A stretch of DNA of 7,996 nt, from contig JAGXIA010000025.1 in NCBI GenBank assembly GCA_024635885.1, positions 1-7,996 of the forward strand. The letters are read 5' to 3'. Position numbers and translations under genes: made by a program. The notes under the pieces are model-generated. The model was not told the origin of the DNA. It searched no databases and saw only the letters and a list, made by a program, of their open reading frames with translations. The stretch comes from Helicobacteraceae bacterium (lineage in GTDB: Bacteria; Campylobacterota; Campylobacteria; Campylobacterales; Sulfurimonadaceae). Below, one piece after another: positions 1 to 6,177 of the stretch. The stretch's first letter is position 1. Every line of letters begins with the position of its first letter.

Positions 1-441
1 GATAAGATCTACAGACTCAAAAAACGTCTCTTTGGTTTGGCATGTGGAAATGATAGTACAGAATTTAAAAAGAAGCTGTTAGAAGCATTAAGCGATGATA
101 TGAATGTATCTTCCGCCTTAGCACTAATCGATGAGATGATTTCAAATATAAACGAAACACTAGACACTCCCGGTAAACATAAAGAGCTAAAAAAAGAGGC
201 AACGGCAAACCTCGCTTACATAGAAGAAATTTTAGGTTTTGGCGTTAAAAATCCATTTGAGTATTTTCAGTTTGGCGTTGATGAAGATACAAAAACAAAA
301 CTAGCCAATTTAATTGCTAAAAGAGATGAAGCTAAAAAACTAAAAGATTTTGAAGCCTCAGACAAACTCCGTGATGATATCTTGGCATGTGGAGTTTCAC
401 TGATGGATACTCCTCAAGGAACTTTTTGGGAAAAAGTATAA
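1..441 (+). CDS. cysS: Cysteinyl-tRNA synthetase, C-terminal part (5' truncated by window edge)
   Basis: This class I aminoacyl-tRNA synthetase charges tRNA-Cys with cysteine in the cytoplasm. The reading frame is open from base 1, so the start and the catalytic Rossmann domain (HIGH/KMSKS motifs) lie to the left of the window. The 146 residues seen begin DKIYRLKKRLFG, typical of the region after the catalytic core. They continue with a helical DALR-type segment (LSDDMNVSSALALIDEM) and end with the characteristic CysRS tail: AKKLKDFEASDKLRDD, a short linker, then DTPQGTFW. A TTG at 37 could be read as a start, but the clear CysRS homology upstream of it shows this is an internal codon. The stop codon at 439-441 touches the ATG of the next gene, so the two are probably co-translated. 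The identification is firm from the C-terminal signature, although the active site is not visible. Confidence 0.93.
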   Translation, partial: DKIYRLKKRLFGLACGNDSTEFKKKLLEALSDDMNVSSALALIDEMISNINETLDTPGKHKELKKEATANLAYIEEILGFGVKNPFEYFQFGVDEDTKTKLANLIAKRDEAKKLKDFEASDKLRDDILACGVSLMDTPQGTFWEKV

Positions 442-1389
442 ATGACAGTTTCAGAGTTACAAACACATTTACAAGAAAATTCTAAAGAACTGACAAATGA
501 GTTTAAAAGACTCTTTCATGGTCGTGGCGGACTTTATGAAGGGTGGAACTTTTTAACTATTGATTCTATCGACACTATTTTAAGCGTGGCATTTTATGTT
601 GAGATTCAACAAGAACTTGAAGATGAACTCCTAGAGATGTTAAAAAAAAATATTTCCTCATGTGCCCGAGCGAAGCGACAAATGCCCTTGGGGTACCGAC
701 ATGAAACCATAGTTTTACAAAGAAGATATTTAAAAAAATCTCCTACTGAGATTATAGTTGGTAAGTTGGATGAAGACCTGTTTGTTGTAGAAAATGGGAT
801 GAAAATAAAACTCAACCTGCTCTCAAATCAAAACAGCGGATACTTTCCTGATATGAAAAATGGCAGAAAATTTGTAAGAGAAAATGCACAAGACAAAAAA
901 GTCTTAAATCTTTTTTCTTACACTTGTGGTTTTAGTATTGCTGCTGTTTTAGGAGGAGCTTCGAGTGTCTCAAATATCGACATGAGCAAAGGAGCGCTCT
1001 CAACTGGAAGAGCCAATCACCATTTAAACGATTTGGACACAACAAATGTAAGTTTTGCGCCGTACAACATACTAAAATCATTTTCACGTATTAAAAAGAA
1101 AGGTCCCTATGATTTAATCATCATTGATCCTCCGACATTCCAAAAAGGCAGTTTTGAAGCTACAAAAGATTACATAAAAATAATCACAAAACTACCGCAA
1201 ATAGCTTCCTCAGATTGTATTCTTTTAGCCTGTCTAAACTCACCTGAATTAGATAATGAATTTATCAAAAATCTTATAAAAGAGTGGGCTCCTTGTTTTA
1301 AGTTTAGTCACAGACTTGAAAATTTAGCTGAATTTGCAAGTCTGGATGAAAATAGAAGTTTAAAAAATCTAGTATTTATAAGAGAATAA
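442..1389 (+). CDS. Class I SAM-dependent methyltransferase, RlmI/RlmK-like (COG1092 type), probable 23S rRNA methyltransferase
   Basis: The 315-residue protein carries the SAM-binding motif I in VLNLFSYTCGFSIAA (about residues 154-168), an acidic end of strand beta-2 (NIDMS, about 179) and a motif IV DPPTF (229-233). That combination is the signature of the family containing E. coli RlmI (23S m5C1962) and the C-terminal half of RlmL/RlmK (m7G2069). Before motif I lies the family's beta-rich segment, VENGMKIKLNLLSNQNSGYF. No PUA domain of the RlmI kind is evident at the N terminus, so the exact rRNA target is an inference and could be another nucleic acid. The ATG directly follows the cysS stop with no gap. 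Residues C74-R86 (ARAKRQMPLGYR and neighbours) are basic, coded by unusually GC-rich DNA, and match a hairpin repeat found again after the gene. They look like an in-frame insertion just before the conserved QRRYL segment. The gene ends in TAA, convergent with the next gene. Confidence 0.85.
   Translation: MTVSELQTHLQENSKELTNEFKRLFHGRGGLYEGWNFLTIDSIDTILSVAFYVEIQQELEDELLEMLKKNISSCARAKRQMPLGYRHETIVLQRRYLKKSPTEIIVGKLDEDLFVVENGMKIKLNLLSNQNSGYFPDMKNGRKFVRENAQDKKVLNLFSYTCGFSIAAVLGGASSVSNIDMSKGALSTGRANHHLNDLDTTNVSFAPYNILKSFSRIKKKGPYDLIIIDPPTFQKGSFEATKDYIKIITKLPQIASSDCILLACLNSPELDNEFIKNLIKEWAPCFKFSHRLENLAEFASLDENRSLKNLVFIRE
659..703 (+). repeat. GC-rich hairpin repeat, copy 1, inserted in frame within the methyltransferase gene
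   Basis: Bases 662-667 (GTGCCC) pair with 691-696 (GGGTAC, one G-T wobble). After a bulged G690 the stem continues 668-670 (GAG) with 687-689 (CTT, one wobble), enclosing a 16-nt loop (671-686). Outside this, CATGT (659-663) and ACATG (699-703) are a perfect inverted pair, offering an alternative outer stem. The core GACAAATGCCCTTGG (677-691) recurs exactly at 1414-1428. The GC content stands out from the AT-rich gene. It is translated as C74-R86 of the methyltransferase. Whether it is a mobile or RPE-like element is inferred; the repeat itself and the fold are read directly. Confidence 0.7.
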
Positions 1390-1402
1390 AACTTTTTTCA
1401 TC

Positions 1403-1434
1403 TGTGCACGAGAGACAAATGCCCTTGGTGTGTC
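1403..1434 (+). repeat. GC-rich hairpin repeat, copy 2, in the convergent intergenic gap
   Basis: It lies between the methyltransferase stop (1389) and the DJ-1 family stop (1442). It shares the exact 15-mer GACAAATGCCCTTGG (1414-1428) and the left-arm pattern TGTGC-CGAG with the copy at 661. Its fold is the same: 1404-1409 pairs with 1428-1433 and 1410-1412 with 1424-1426, with a single bulged G (1427), but it uses more wobbles. The third-from-inside pair is A1408-T1429 here and C666-G692 in the other copy, a compensatory change. The loop is 11 nt rather than 16. Its position between convergent genes means it might also work as a weak terminator, but no T-run follows. Confidence 0.6.
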
Positions 1435-1441
1435 AAATAAA

Positions 1442-2008
1442 TTACTCGCAAGAATCAGCTAAAACACCTTTCTTTAAAGTATTAAAAACAGCATCGCCTT
1501 TTAGTCTTTTAACTATAGCAAGTGCAAAACAAAGTGCAGTTCCCACTCCTCTAGATGTCATTACATTAGCATCTTCTACAACCATTTGCTTGTCACCCAT
1601 ATACCCTTCTTCTCTTATCTGCTTCTCAACCGATGGGTAACATGTGAACTTATGTTTTAAAACGCCGGCCTTGTTTAGAGCAAATGGAGCTGCACAAATC
1701 GCACCAATATATTTATCTTGAGTGTCCATCTCTTTTAAAATACTCTGTACTCTAGCATCATCTGCCAAAGCATGAGTTCCACCCCATCCGCCAGGTAAAA
1801 CTATCATATCAAGATCATTAACATTTACATCTTTCATTTGCATATCTGTTTGGACTGTAATGCCGTTGCCTCCCTTCACTAAACTTATATCATCCAAAGA
1901 AGCAACTAAAACTTCTATTTCAGCACGTCTGAGGATATCTATAATTGTAACCGCTTCTACCTCTTCAAATCCACTTGCCAATGGCACTAATACTTTTATA
2001 TTATTCAT
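1442..2008 (-). CDS. DJ-1/PfpI family protein (YajL/ThiJ-like)
   Basis: With the start at 2008 this is a 188-residue protein matching the DJ-1/YajL family along its whole length. It has the N-terminal Glu (GFEEVEAV, Glu18), the LPGG strand (71-74), the nucleophilic elbow Cys in AICAAP (Cys105, equivalent to human DJ-1 Cys106) and the C-terminal TSRGVGTA segment. Known members are cytosolic dimers linked to oxidative stress, covalent chaperone activity and glyoxalase/deglycase-type activities. Which applies here is not decidable. An upstream in-frame ATG at 2029 would add seven residues. I prefer 2008 because AAGGA sits seven bases before it, Glu18 then has the same number as in DJ-1, and the predicted transcription start leaves almost no leader for 2029. 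It is transcribed alone, divergent from pyrD. Confidence 0.9.
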   Translation of the reverse strand: MNNIKVLVPLASGFEEVEAVTIIDILRRAEIEVLVASLDDISLVKGGNGITVQTDMQMKDVNVNDLDMIVLPGGWGGTHALADDARVQSILKEMDTQDKYIGAICAAPFALNKAGVLKHKFTCYPSVEKQIREEGYMGDKQMVVEDANVMTSRGVGTALCFALAIVKRLKGDAVFNTLKKGVLADSCE

Positions 2009-2015
2009 ACTCAGT

Positions 2016-2020
2016 TCCTT
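2016..2020 (-). promoter_or_regulatory. Ribosome binding site deciding the DJ-1 family start
   Basis: On the minus strand AAGGA lies seven bases before the ATG at 2008. The alternative ATG at 2029 has only AAGG before it. This supports the shorter, 188-residue product. Confidence 0.6.
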
Positions 2021-2029
2021 GTTTATCAT

Positions 2030-2084
2030 AATTTTACCTTTATTTTAGTATACTCCATAAATTTTTAAAAGTGGAAATATATAA
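2030..2084. promoter_or_regulatory. Divergent promoter region of the DJ-1 family gene and pyrD with a shared palindromic -10 box
   Basis: AGTATACT at 2047-2054 is a perfect palindrome and reads TATACT, one base from TATAAT, on both strands. On each side the DNA is T-rich upstream in the relevant direction, as is usual for Campylobacterota housekeeping promoters that lack a clear -35 box. Initiation about seven bases downstream would give a roughly 24-nt leader for pyrD, with GTGGA (2071-2075) nine bases before its ATG. On the minus strand it would give a roughly 30-nt leader for the 2008 start. The promoter is predicted from sequence only, and one direction may be dominant. Confidence 0.45.
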
Positions 2085-3143
2085 ATGATAAATTATGATA
2101 ACATAAAACCTTTACTGTTTAAACTTGAACCGGAGATTGCACATCATGTTGCTTCGTACGCGTTAAGACTTCCTAATATTTGTCAGATTCCATTTAACTC
2201 ATATTTGAGTTCTCACTTTATAAGTGATGATATTTTAACTCAAGAGCTATTTGGCCGTACTTTTTTAAACCCTATAGGTCTTGGTGCCGGCTTTGATAAA
2301 AATGCCACAATGATAAAAGGTATTCAAATTTTAGGTTTTGGTTTTACTGAAATAGGAACTGTTACACCTAAAGCCCAAGCCGGAAATGAGAAACCTAGAA
2401 TGTTTCGTCATGTCCAAGAAGAAACTATTCAAAATGCAATGGGTTTCAACAATGACGGACTTTTAAAAGTACAAAAAAGGCTTAAAAAGATTTACCCTTT
2501 TACAACTCCTATCGGAGTAAATATTGGGAAAAACAAACTTACATCTGAGAGTGAGGCTATAAATGACTACACAACTCTTATAAAAGCACTTCATACTTTA
2601 GGCGATTATCTTGTAATAAACATATCTTCACCTAACACTCCTGGACTGAGAGATTTGCAAAATGAAGAGTTTATTACAAGACTTTTTGCAGAGGCAAAAG
2701 CCATAACTGACAAGCCGATTTTACTCAAAATTGCTCCTGATATGACACCTGAAGATGCAGTAGCATTAACAACATTGGCTGTTGAAAAAGGTGCTGATGG
2801 TATTATTGCCACAAACACGACTATTGACTACTCACTGGTTAAAAATCCAAAAGAAATCGGCGGACTTAGCGGTGCAGTCTTAAAAGAAAAAAGTTTTGAA
2901 ATTTTCGAGGCTATCGCTAAAGAGCTTTATGGTAAAACTACGCTTATTTCTGTCGGTGGAATTGACTCTGCCCAAGAAGCATATAAACGTATAAAAGCAG
3001 GAGCATCTTTAGTGCAGATATACAGCGGAATTATTTTTCATGGTCCCGATATGATTATGGACATTAACAAAGAGCTCATTGAACTTTTACGTGCTGATGG
3101 TTATTCAAACATCACAGAAGCTATCGGAAGCGATAGAAAATAA
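2085..3143 (+). CDS. pyrD: Dihydroorotate dehydrogenase (quinone), class 2
   Basis: It oxidises dihydroorotate to orotate in de novo pyrimidine synthesis and passes electrons through FMN to membrane quinone. The 352-residue length and the amphipathic N-terminal helices (LLFKLEPEIAHHVASYAL, about 10-27) are those of the membrane-associated class 2 enzymes. The FMN/substrate barrel shows NPIGLGAGFDKNA (62-74), EIGTVTP (89-95), NAMGFNNDG (117-125) and NISSPNTPGLRDLQ (179-192). Ser182 lies in the position of the class 2 catalytic serine. ATNTT (242-246), IGGLSG (258-263) and SVGGIDS (289-295) complete the phosphate/FMN site. No key residue is missing. It is the first gene of a tight run: the next ATG starts one base after its stop. 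A plausible promoter and ribosome site precede it. Confidence 0.97.
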   Translation: MINYDNIKPLLFKLEPEIAHHVASYALRLPNICQIPFNSYLSSHFISDDILTQELFGRTFLNPIGLGAGFDKNATMIKGIQILGFGFTEIGTVTPKAQAGNEKPRMFRHVQEETIQNAMGFNNDGLLKVQKRLKKIYPFTTPIGVNIGKNKLTSESEAINDYTTLIKALHTLGDYLVINISSPNTPGLRDLQNEEFITRLFAEAKAITDKPILLKIAPDMTPEDAVALTTLAVEKGADGIIATNTTIDYSLVKNPKEIGGLSGAVLKEKSFEIFEAIAKELYGKTTLISVGGIDSAQEAYKRIKAGASLVQIYSGIIFHGPDMIMDINKELIELLRADGYSNITEAIGSDRK

Positions 3144-3144
3144 T

Positions 3145-4443
3145 ATGAAATTTTTTATATTAATAACACTTATTTTAGGAACATTAATGTCATCATCACT
3201 ACCGAAGTACGAAACACAGACACTAGAAAACGGACTGCAGATAGTTGTAATTCCTCTTCATAATAATACTAACGTAATCAGTACAGATATATTTTACAAA
3301 GTTGGAAGCAGAAACGAAGTGATGGGTAAAACAGGTATCGCACATATGCTTGAGCATATGAACTTTAAATCAACAAAAAACCTCGATGCAGGTGAATTTG
3401 ACAAAGAAGTAAAAAGTATTGGCGGAGTTGATAATGCTTCTACAAGTTTTGACTATACACATTATTACATAAAATCAAGCACTCAAAATCTTGCAAAGCC
3501 ACTGGGTCTTTTTGCTGAACTTATGAAAAATCTAAATCTAAAAGATGAAGAGTTTCAACCCGAACGCGATGTAGTAATGGAAGAGAGAAAATGGAGAACG
3601 GACAACTCTGCTATGGGCTTTTTGTATTTCAAAATGTTCAACAATGCTTACATTTACCATCCTTACCACTGGACACCGATTGGTTTTATAAATGACATTA
3701 AGACTTGGGATATTGAAGATATACGAGATTTTCATAAAACCTACTATCAGCCAAACAATGCAATATTAATGGTTACAGGAGATATTGATCCCCAAGAGGT
3801 TTTTAAAAAGGCTAAAAAAGAGTTTGGCAACATAAAAAACAAGGCTGAAATACCTGAATTCAAATTTGTAGAACCTGAGCAAGATGGGGCTAAACGTATT
3901 ATGTTGCACAAAGAGAGCGAAGTGGAGATGTTGGCTATAACTTTTCACATTCCAGACTTTAAAGATCCTGACCAAGTTACACTCAGTGTGATATCTGAAA
4001 TTCTTTATTCGGGAAAAAGTTCAAGACTTTACAAAGAATTAGTAATTGAGAAACAGCTTGTAAATCAAATTTATGCTTACAACATGGAAAACATAAATCC
4101 CGGTCTTTTTATCTTTTTAGCGGTTTGTAACTCTGGCGTAAAAGCTGAAGATGTAGAAAAAGAGTTATTAGTGCAGATTGACCTTATAAAAAATAATGAA
4201 GTTACTCAAGAAGAACTGGACAAAGTAAAGATTAATACAAAAGCTGACTTTATTTACTCTCTTGAAAGTTCATCTTCTGTGGCAAATTTATACGGAAGTT
4301 ATTTAGTCAGAGGTGACTTAACGCCACTTTTAACTTATGAGAAAAATGTAAATAACGTAACAGTAGAAGAAGTAAAAAAAGTAGCAAATAAATACTTCAA
4401 CTTCAACAAATCAACAACGCTAATATTAAAAAAAGGTAAATAG
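3145..4443 (+). CDS. M16 family zinc metallopeptidase, secreted (PqqL/M16B-like)
   Basis: With the start at 3145 the 432-residue protein opens with a lysine and a hydrophobic stretch (FFILITLILGTLM) followed by small residues, a likely signal peptide placing it in the periplasm. The inverted zinc motif HxxEH is present as HMLEH (67-71), and the third ligand is a Glu in VVMEERKW (146 or 147), at the usual distance. The C-terminal half has the R/Y-type segment SSRLYKELV found in the second M16 domain. It therefore looks like a complete, active single-chain protease, with substrates unknown. The open frame extends upstream to 3079 inside pyrD, but those extra 22 residues would bury the signal peptide, so 3145, one base after the pyrD stop, is the better start. 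Its TAG stop abuts the dapA ATG. Related proteins adjoin pyrD and dapA in Helicobacter and Campylobacter (from memory). Confidence 0.92.
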   Translation: MKFFILITLILGTLMSSSLPKYETQTLENGLQIVVIPLHNNTNVISTDIFYKVGSRNEVMGKTGIAHMLEHMNFKSTKNLDAGEFDKEVKSIGGVDNASTSFDYTHYYIKSSTQNLAKPLGLFAELMKNLNLKDEEFQPERDVVMEERKWRTDNSAMGFLYFKMFNNAYIYHPYHWTPIGFINDIKTWDIEDIRDFHKTYYQPNNAILMVTGDIDPQEVFKKAKKEFGNIKNKAEIPEFKFVEPEQDGAKRIMLHKESEVEMLAITFHIPDFKDPDQVTLSVISEILYSGKSSRLYKELVIEKQLVNQIYAYNMENINPGLFIFLAVCNSGVKAEDVEKELLVQIDLIKNNEVTQEELDKVKINTKADFIYSLESSSSVANLYGSYLVRGDLTPLLTYEKNVNNVTVEEVKKVANKYFNFNKSTTLILKKGK

Positions 4444-5337
4444 ATGAATATTATAACTGGTTCTTCAACCGCACTTATAACCCCGTTTAAAAATGGCAAA
4501 TTAGATGAGCAGACTTTTGCTTCACTTATAAAAAGACAAATAAACAATGGCATAAATGCTGTATGTCCAGTTGGAACTACAGGCGAGAGTGCTACACTCT
4601 CTTATGATGAAGACAGAAGATGTATGGAAATAGCTGTAGAGGTTTGTAAAGGTACTAATACTAAAGTTCTTGCGGGTGCCGGAAGTAACTCGACTTCAGA
4701 GGCTATAAATGCTGCAAAAGTTGCACGTGAGTGTGGTGTTGATGCTATTTTTTCAGTAGCACCTTACTATATAAAACCATCTCAGGAAGGACTTTACCAA
4801 CACTATAAAGCAATAGCCGAGTCGGTACCTGAGCTTCCATTTATGCTCTATAATGTTCCGGGTCGTACTGTTGTTGATATTACTGCGGACACTGTTATTA
4901 GACTGTTTGATGATGTAAAAAATATTTTCGGTATTAAAGAAGCAACAGGCAGTTTAGAGAGAACTGTTGAGCTTTTATCTCGTCGTCCTGAACTTAAAGT
5001 ATTCTCCGGTGATGATGCTATAGACTACCCAATGCTTGCAAATGGCGCAGCCGGTATAACTTCTGTAACTTCGAACCTTATGCCTGATTTAAAATCAGAG
5101 TTGGTAAGACTTGTACTTGCAGGTGATTTTGCAGGGGCAAAAGCGATAAACGATAAGTTATACCCTCTTAACTCAGTTATGTTTTGCGAAGCTAATCCTA
5201 TGCCTATAAAAGCTGCTATGTATATAGCCGGACTTATCGAAACTTTAGAGTATCGTCTTCCTCTTGTTGCTCCTAGTCTAGAAAATATGAAACAAATCGA
5301 AGAAGTAATGAAAAATTACGAAATCAAGGGATTATAA
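4444..5337 (+). CDS. dapA: 4-hydroxy-tetrahydrodipicolinate synthase
   Basis: It condenses pyruvate with aspartate semialdehyde, the first committed step towards meso-diaminopimelate and lysine, in the cytoplasm. The 297-residue protein has all the catalytic residues of the family: Thr45 and Thr46 in GTTGES, Tyr136 and Arg141 in YNVPGRT, and the Schiff-base Lys165 in GIKEATGS. The PYYIKPSQEGLYQH segment (108-120) is also typical. Asn82 and Glu86 of the lysine-feedback site are kept. However, the two histidines found there in E. coli DapA (GESATLNHDEH) are replaced by Tyr54 and Asp57 (ATLSYDED), so inhibition by lysine may be weaker or different; this is inference. The ATG directly follows the protease stop, with AAGG seven bases upstream, so translation is probably coupled. 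A FabL-like SDR follows one base after its stop. Confidence 0.97.
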   Translation: MNIITGSSTALITPFKNGKLDEQTFASLIKRQINNGINAVCPVGTTGESATLSYDEDRRCMEIAVEVCKGTNTKVLAGAGSNSTSEAINAAKVARECGVDAIFSVAPYYIKPSQEGLYQHYKAIAESVPELPFMLYNVPGRTVVDITADTVIRLFDDVKNIFGIKEATGSLERTVELLSRRPELKVFSGDDAIDYPMLANGAAGITSVTSNLMPDLKSELVRLVLAGDFAGAKAINDKLYPLNSVMFCEANPMPIKAAMYIAGLIETLEYRLPLVAPSLENMKQIEEVMKNYEIKGL

Positions 5338-5338
5338 A

Positions 5339-6121
5339 ATGACAGAACAGACAATGAAGGGTAAAACTCTATTTATAAGTGGCGGAACTCGCGGAATTGG
5401 TAAAGCTATCGTTTATGAATTTGCTTCAAAAGGTTGCGATGTAGCATTTACTTATGCTTCAAGTGCTGATGCTGCCAATGAGATTATTGCTGATGTAGAG
5501 TCGAAATTCGGTGTAAAATCACGTGCTTATAAACTAGATATTTTAGAACCGCTTACATACAAAGATGTTTATAAACTTTTTGATGAAGACTTTGACAAAC
5601 TTGATTACTTTATTTCAAATGCCATCATATCGGGACGTTCTGTTGTTGGTGGTTTTGCTCCATTTATGAGACTTAAACCAAAAGGTTTAGGCAATATCTA
5701 TACTGCAACTGTTGAAGCATTTGTGGTCGGTGCTCAAGAAGCTGTAAAGAGAATGGAAAAAGTCGGTGGCGGTTCAATCATCTCTATGAGCTCAACCGGC
5801 AACTTAGTCTACACTCCAAACTATGCAGGTCATGGTACAAATAAAGCTGCCGTTGAGACTATGGTTCGTTACGCTGCTGCTGAACTTGGTGAGAAAAACA
5901 TTCGTGTAAATGCTGTAAGCGGTGGTCCAATCGATACAGATGCACTCAAAGCATTTCCAAACTATGAAGAGGTTAAAGCTGAAGTTGTTAGGCGTTCTCC
6001 ACTTAATAGAATGGGTGATGCCACTGACCTGACAGGTGCCTGTACATTTTTATGTTCTGATATGGCATCATGGTTAACCGGTCAAACAATTGTTATTGAC
6101 GGTGGAACTTCTTTTCAGTAA
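5339..6121 (+). CDS. Short-chain dehydrogenase/reductase, FabL-like (probable enoyl-ACP reductase)
   Basis: The 260-residue Rossmann-fold protein binds NAD(P)H through GGTRGIG (15-21) and keeps the SDR Asn (SNA, 93-95) and Ser (SMSS, 149-152). The active site spacing is Tyr162-x6-Lys169 (NYAGHGTNK). This is the pattern of enoyl-ACP reductases FabI/FabL, not the Yx3K of ordinary SDRs such as FabG. The C-terminal part, NAVSGGPIDTDALKAFPN (191-208) followed by GQTIVIDGG, closely resembles B. subtilis FabL as I remember it. The most likely role is NAD(P)H-dependent reduction of enoyl-ACP in fatty acid elongation; homologues in this position are often named only as short-chain or 7-alpha-hydroxysteroid dehydrogenases. 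AAGGG lies eight bases before the ATG. An internal ATG at 5354 (MKGKT) is a less likely start. It ends the tight run begun by pyrD. Confidence 0.88.
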   Translation: MTEQTMKGKTLFISGGTRGIGKAIVYEFASKGCDVAFTYASSADAANEIIADVESKFGVKSRAYKLDILEPLTYKDVYKLFDEDFDKLDYFISNAIISGRSVVGGFAPFMRLKPKGLGNIYTATVEAFVVGAQEAVKRMEKVGGGSIISMSSTGNLVYTPNYAGHGTNKAAVETMVRYAAAELGEKNIRVNAVSGGPIDTDALKAFPNYEEVKAEVVRRSPLNRMGDATDLTGACTFLCSDMASWLTGQTIVIDGGTSFQ

Positions 6122-6127
6122 AGAAAT

Positions 6128-6154
6128 TAGATTCTCTAGCCAAAAGAGAATCTA
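6128..6154 (+). other. Intergenic hairpin between the SDR gene and pgsA
   Basis: TAGATTCTCT (6128-6137) and AGAGAATCTA (6145-6154) form a perfect 10-bp stem with a 7-nt loop, seven bases after the SDR stop. No T-run follows; the next bases are TAAATTAATAAA. It is therefore unlikely to be a full intrinsic terminator. An mRNA-stabilising 3' end, a processing site or partial attenuation that lowers pgsA-rseP expression is more likely. It is the only sizeable gap in the plus-strand series from 2085 to 7781. Confidence 0.6.
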
Positions 6155-6167
6155 TAAATTAATAAAC

Positions 6168-6172
6168 AAGGA
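6168..6172 (+). promoter_or_regulatory. Ribosome binding site for the pgsA TTG start
   Basis: AAGGA is five bases before TTG at 6178. An in-frame TAA at 6163-6165 rules out any earlier start, and the family-typical N terminus (LNLPNALASLR) begins directly at this TTG. Confidence 0.75.
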
Positions 6173-6177
6173 TTTAT

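Noticed and set aside
37..39. TTG at 37 as the start of a separate small protein
   Set aside because: The frame is open to base 1, and the residues before it match the CysRS sequence, so this is an internal codon of cysS.
606..815. Minus-strand open frame antisense to the methyltransferase gene
   Set aside because: Low-complexity Ser/Phe-rich product, a shadow of the plus-strand gene, with no ribosome site or homology that I can see.
1404..1640. Plus-strand open frame of 78 codons
   Set aside because: It lies almost wholly antisense to the well-supported DJ-1 family gene, overlaps the hairpin repeat and resembles no family.
2009..2029. Longer DJ-1 family start at 2029
   Set aside because: The shorter start has the better ribosome site (AAGGA), the standard family length and Glu18 numbering; the longer form cannot be fully excluded.
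3079..3144. Upstream extension of the M16 protease frame into pyrD
   Set aside because: It would put 22 polar residues before a clear signal peptide and overlap pyrD. The ATG at 3145 right after the pyrD stop fits better.
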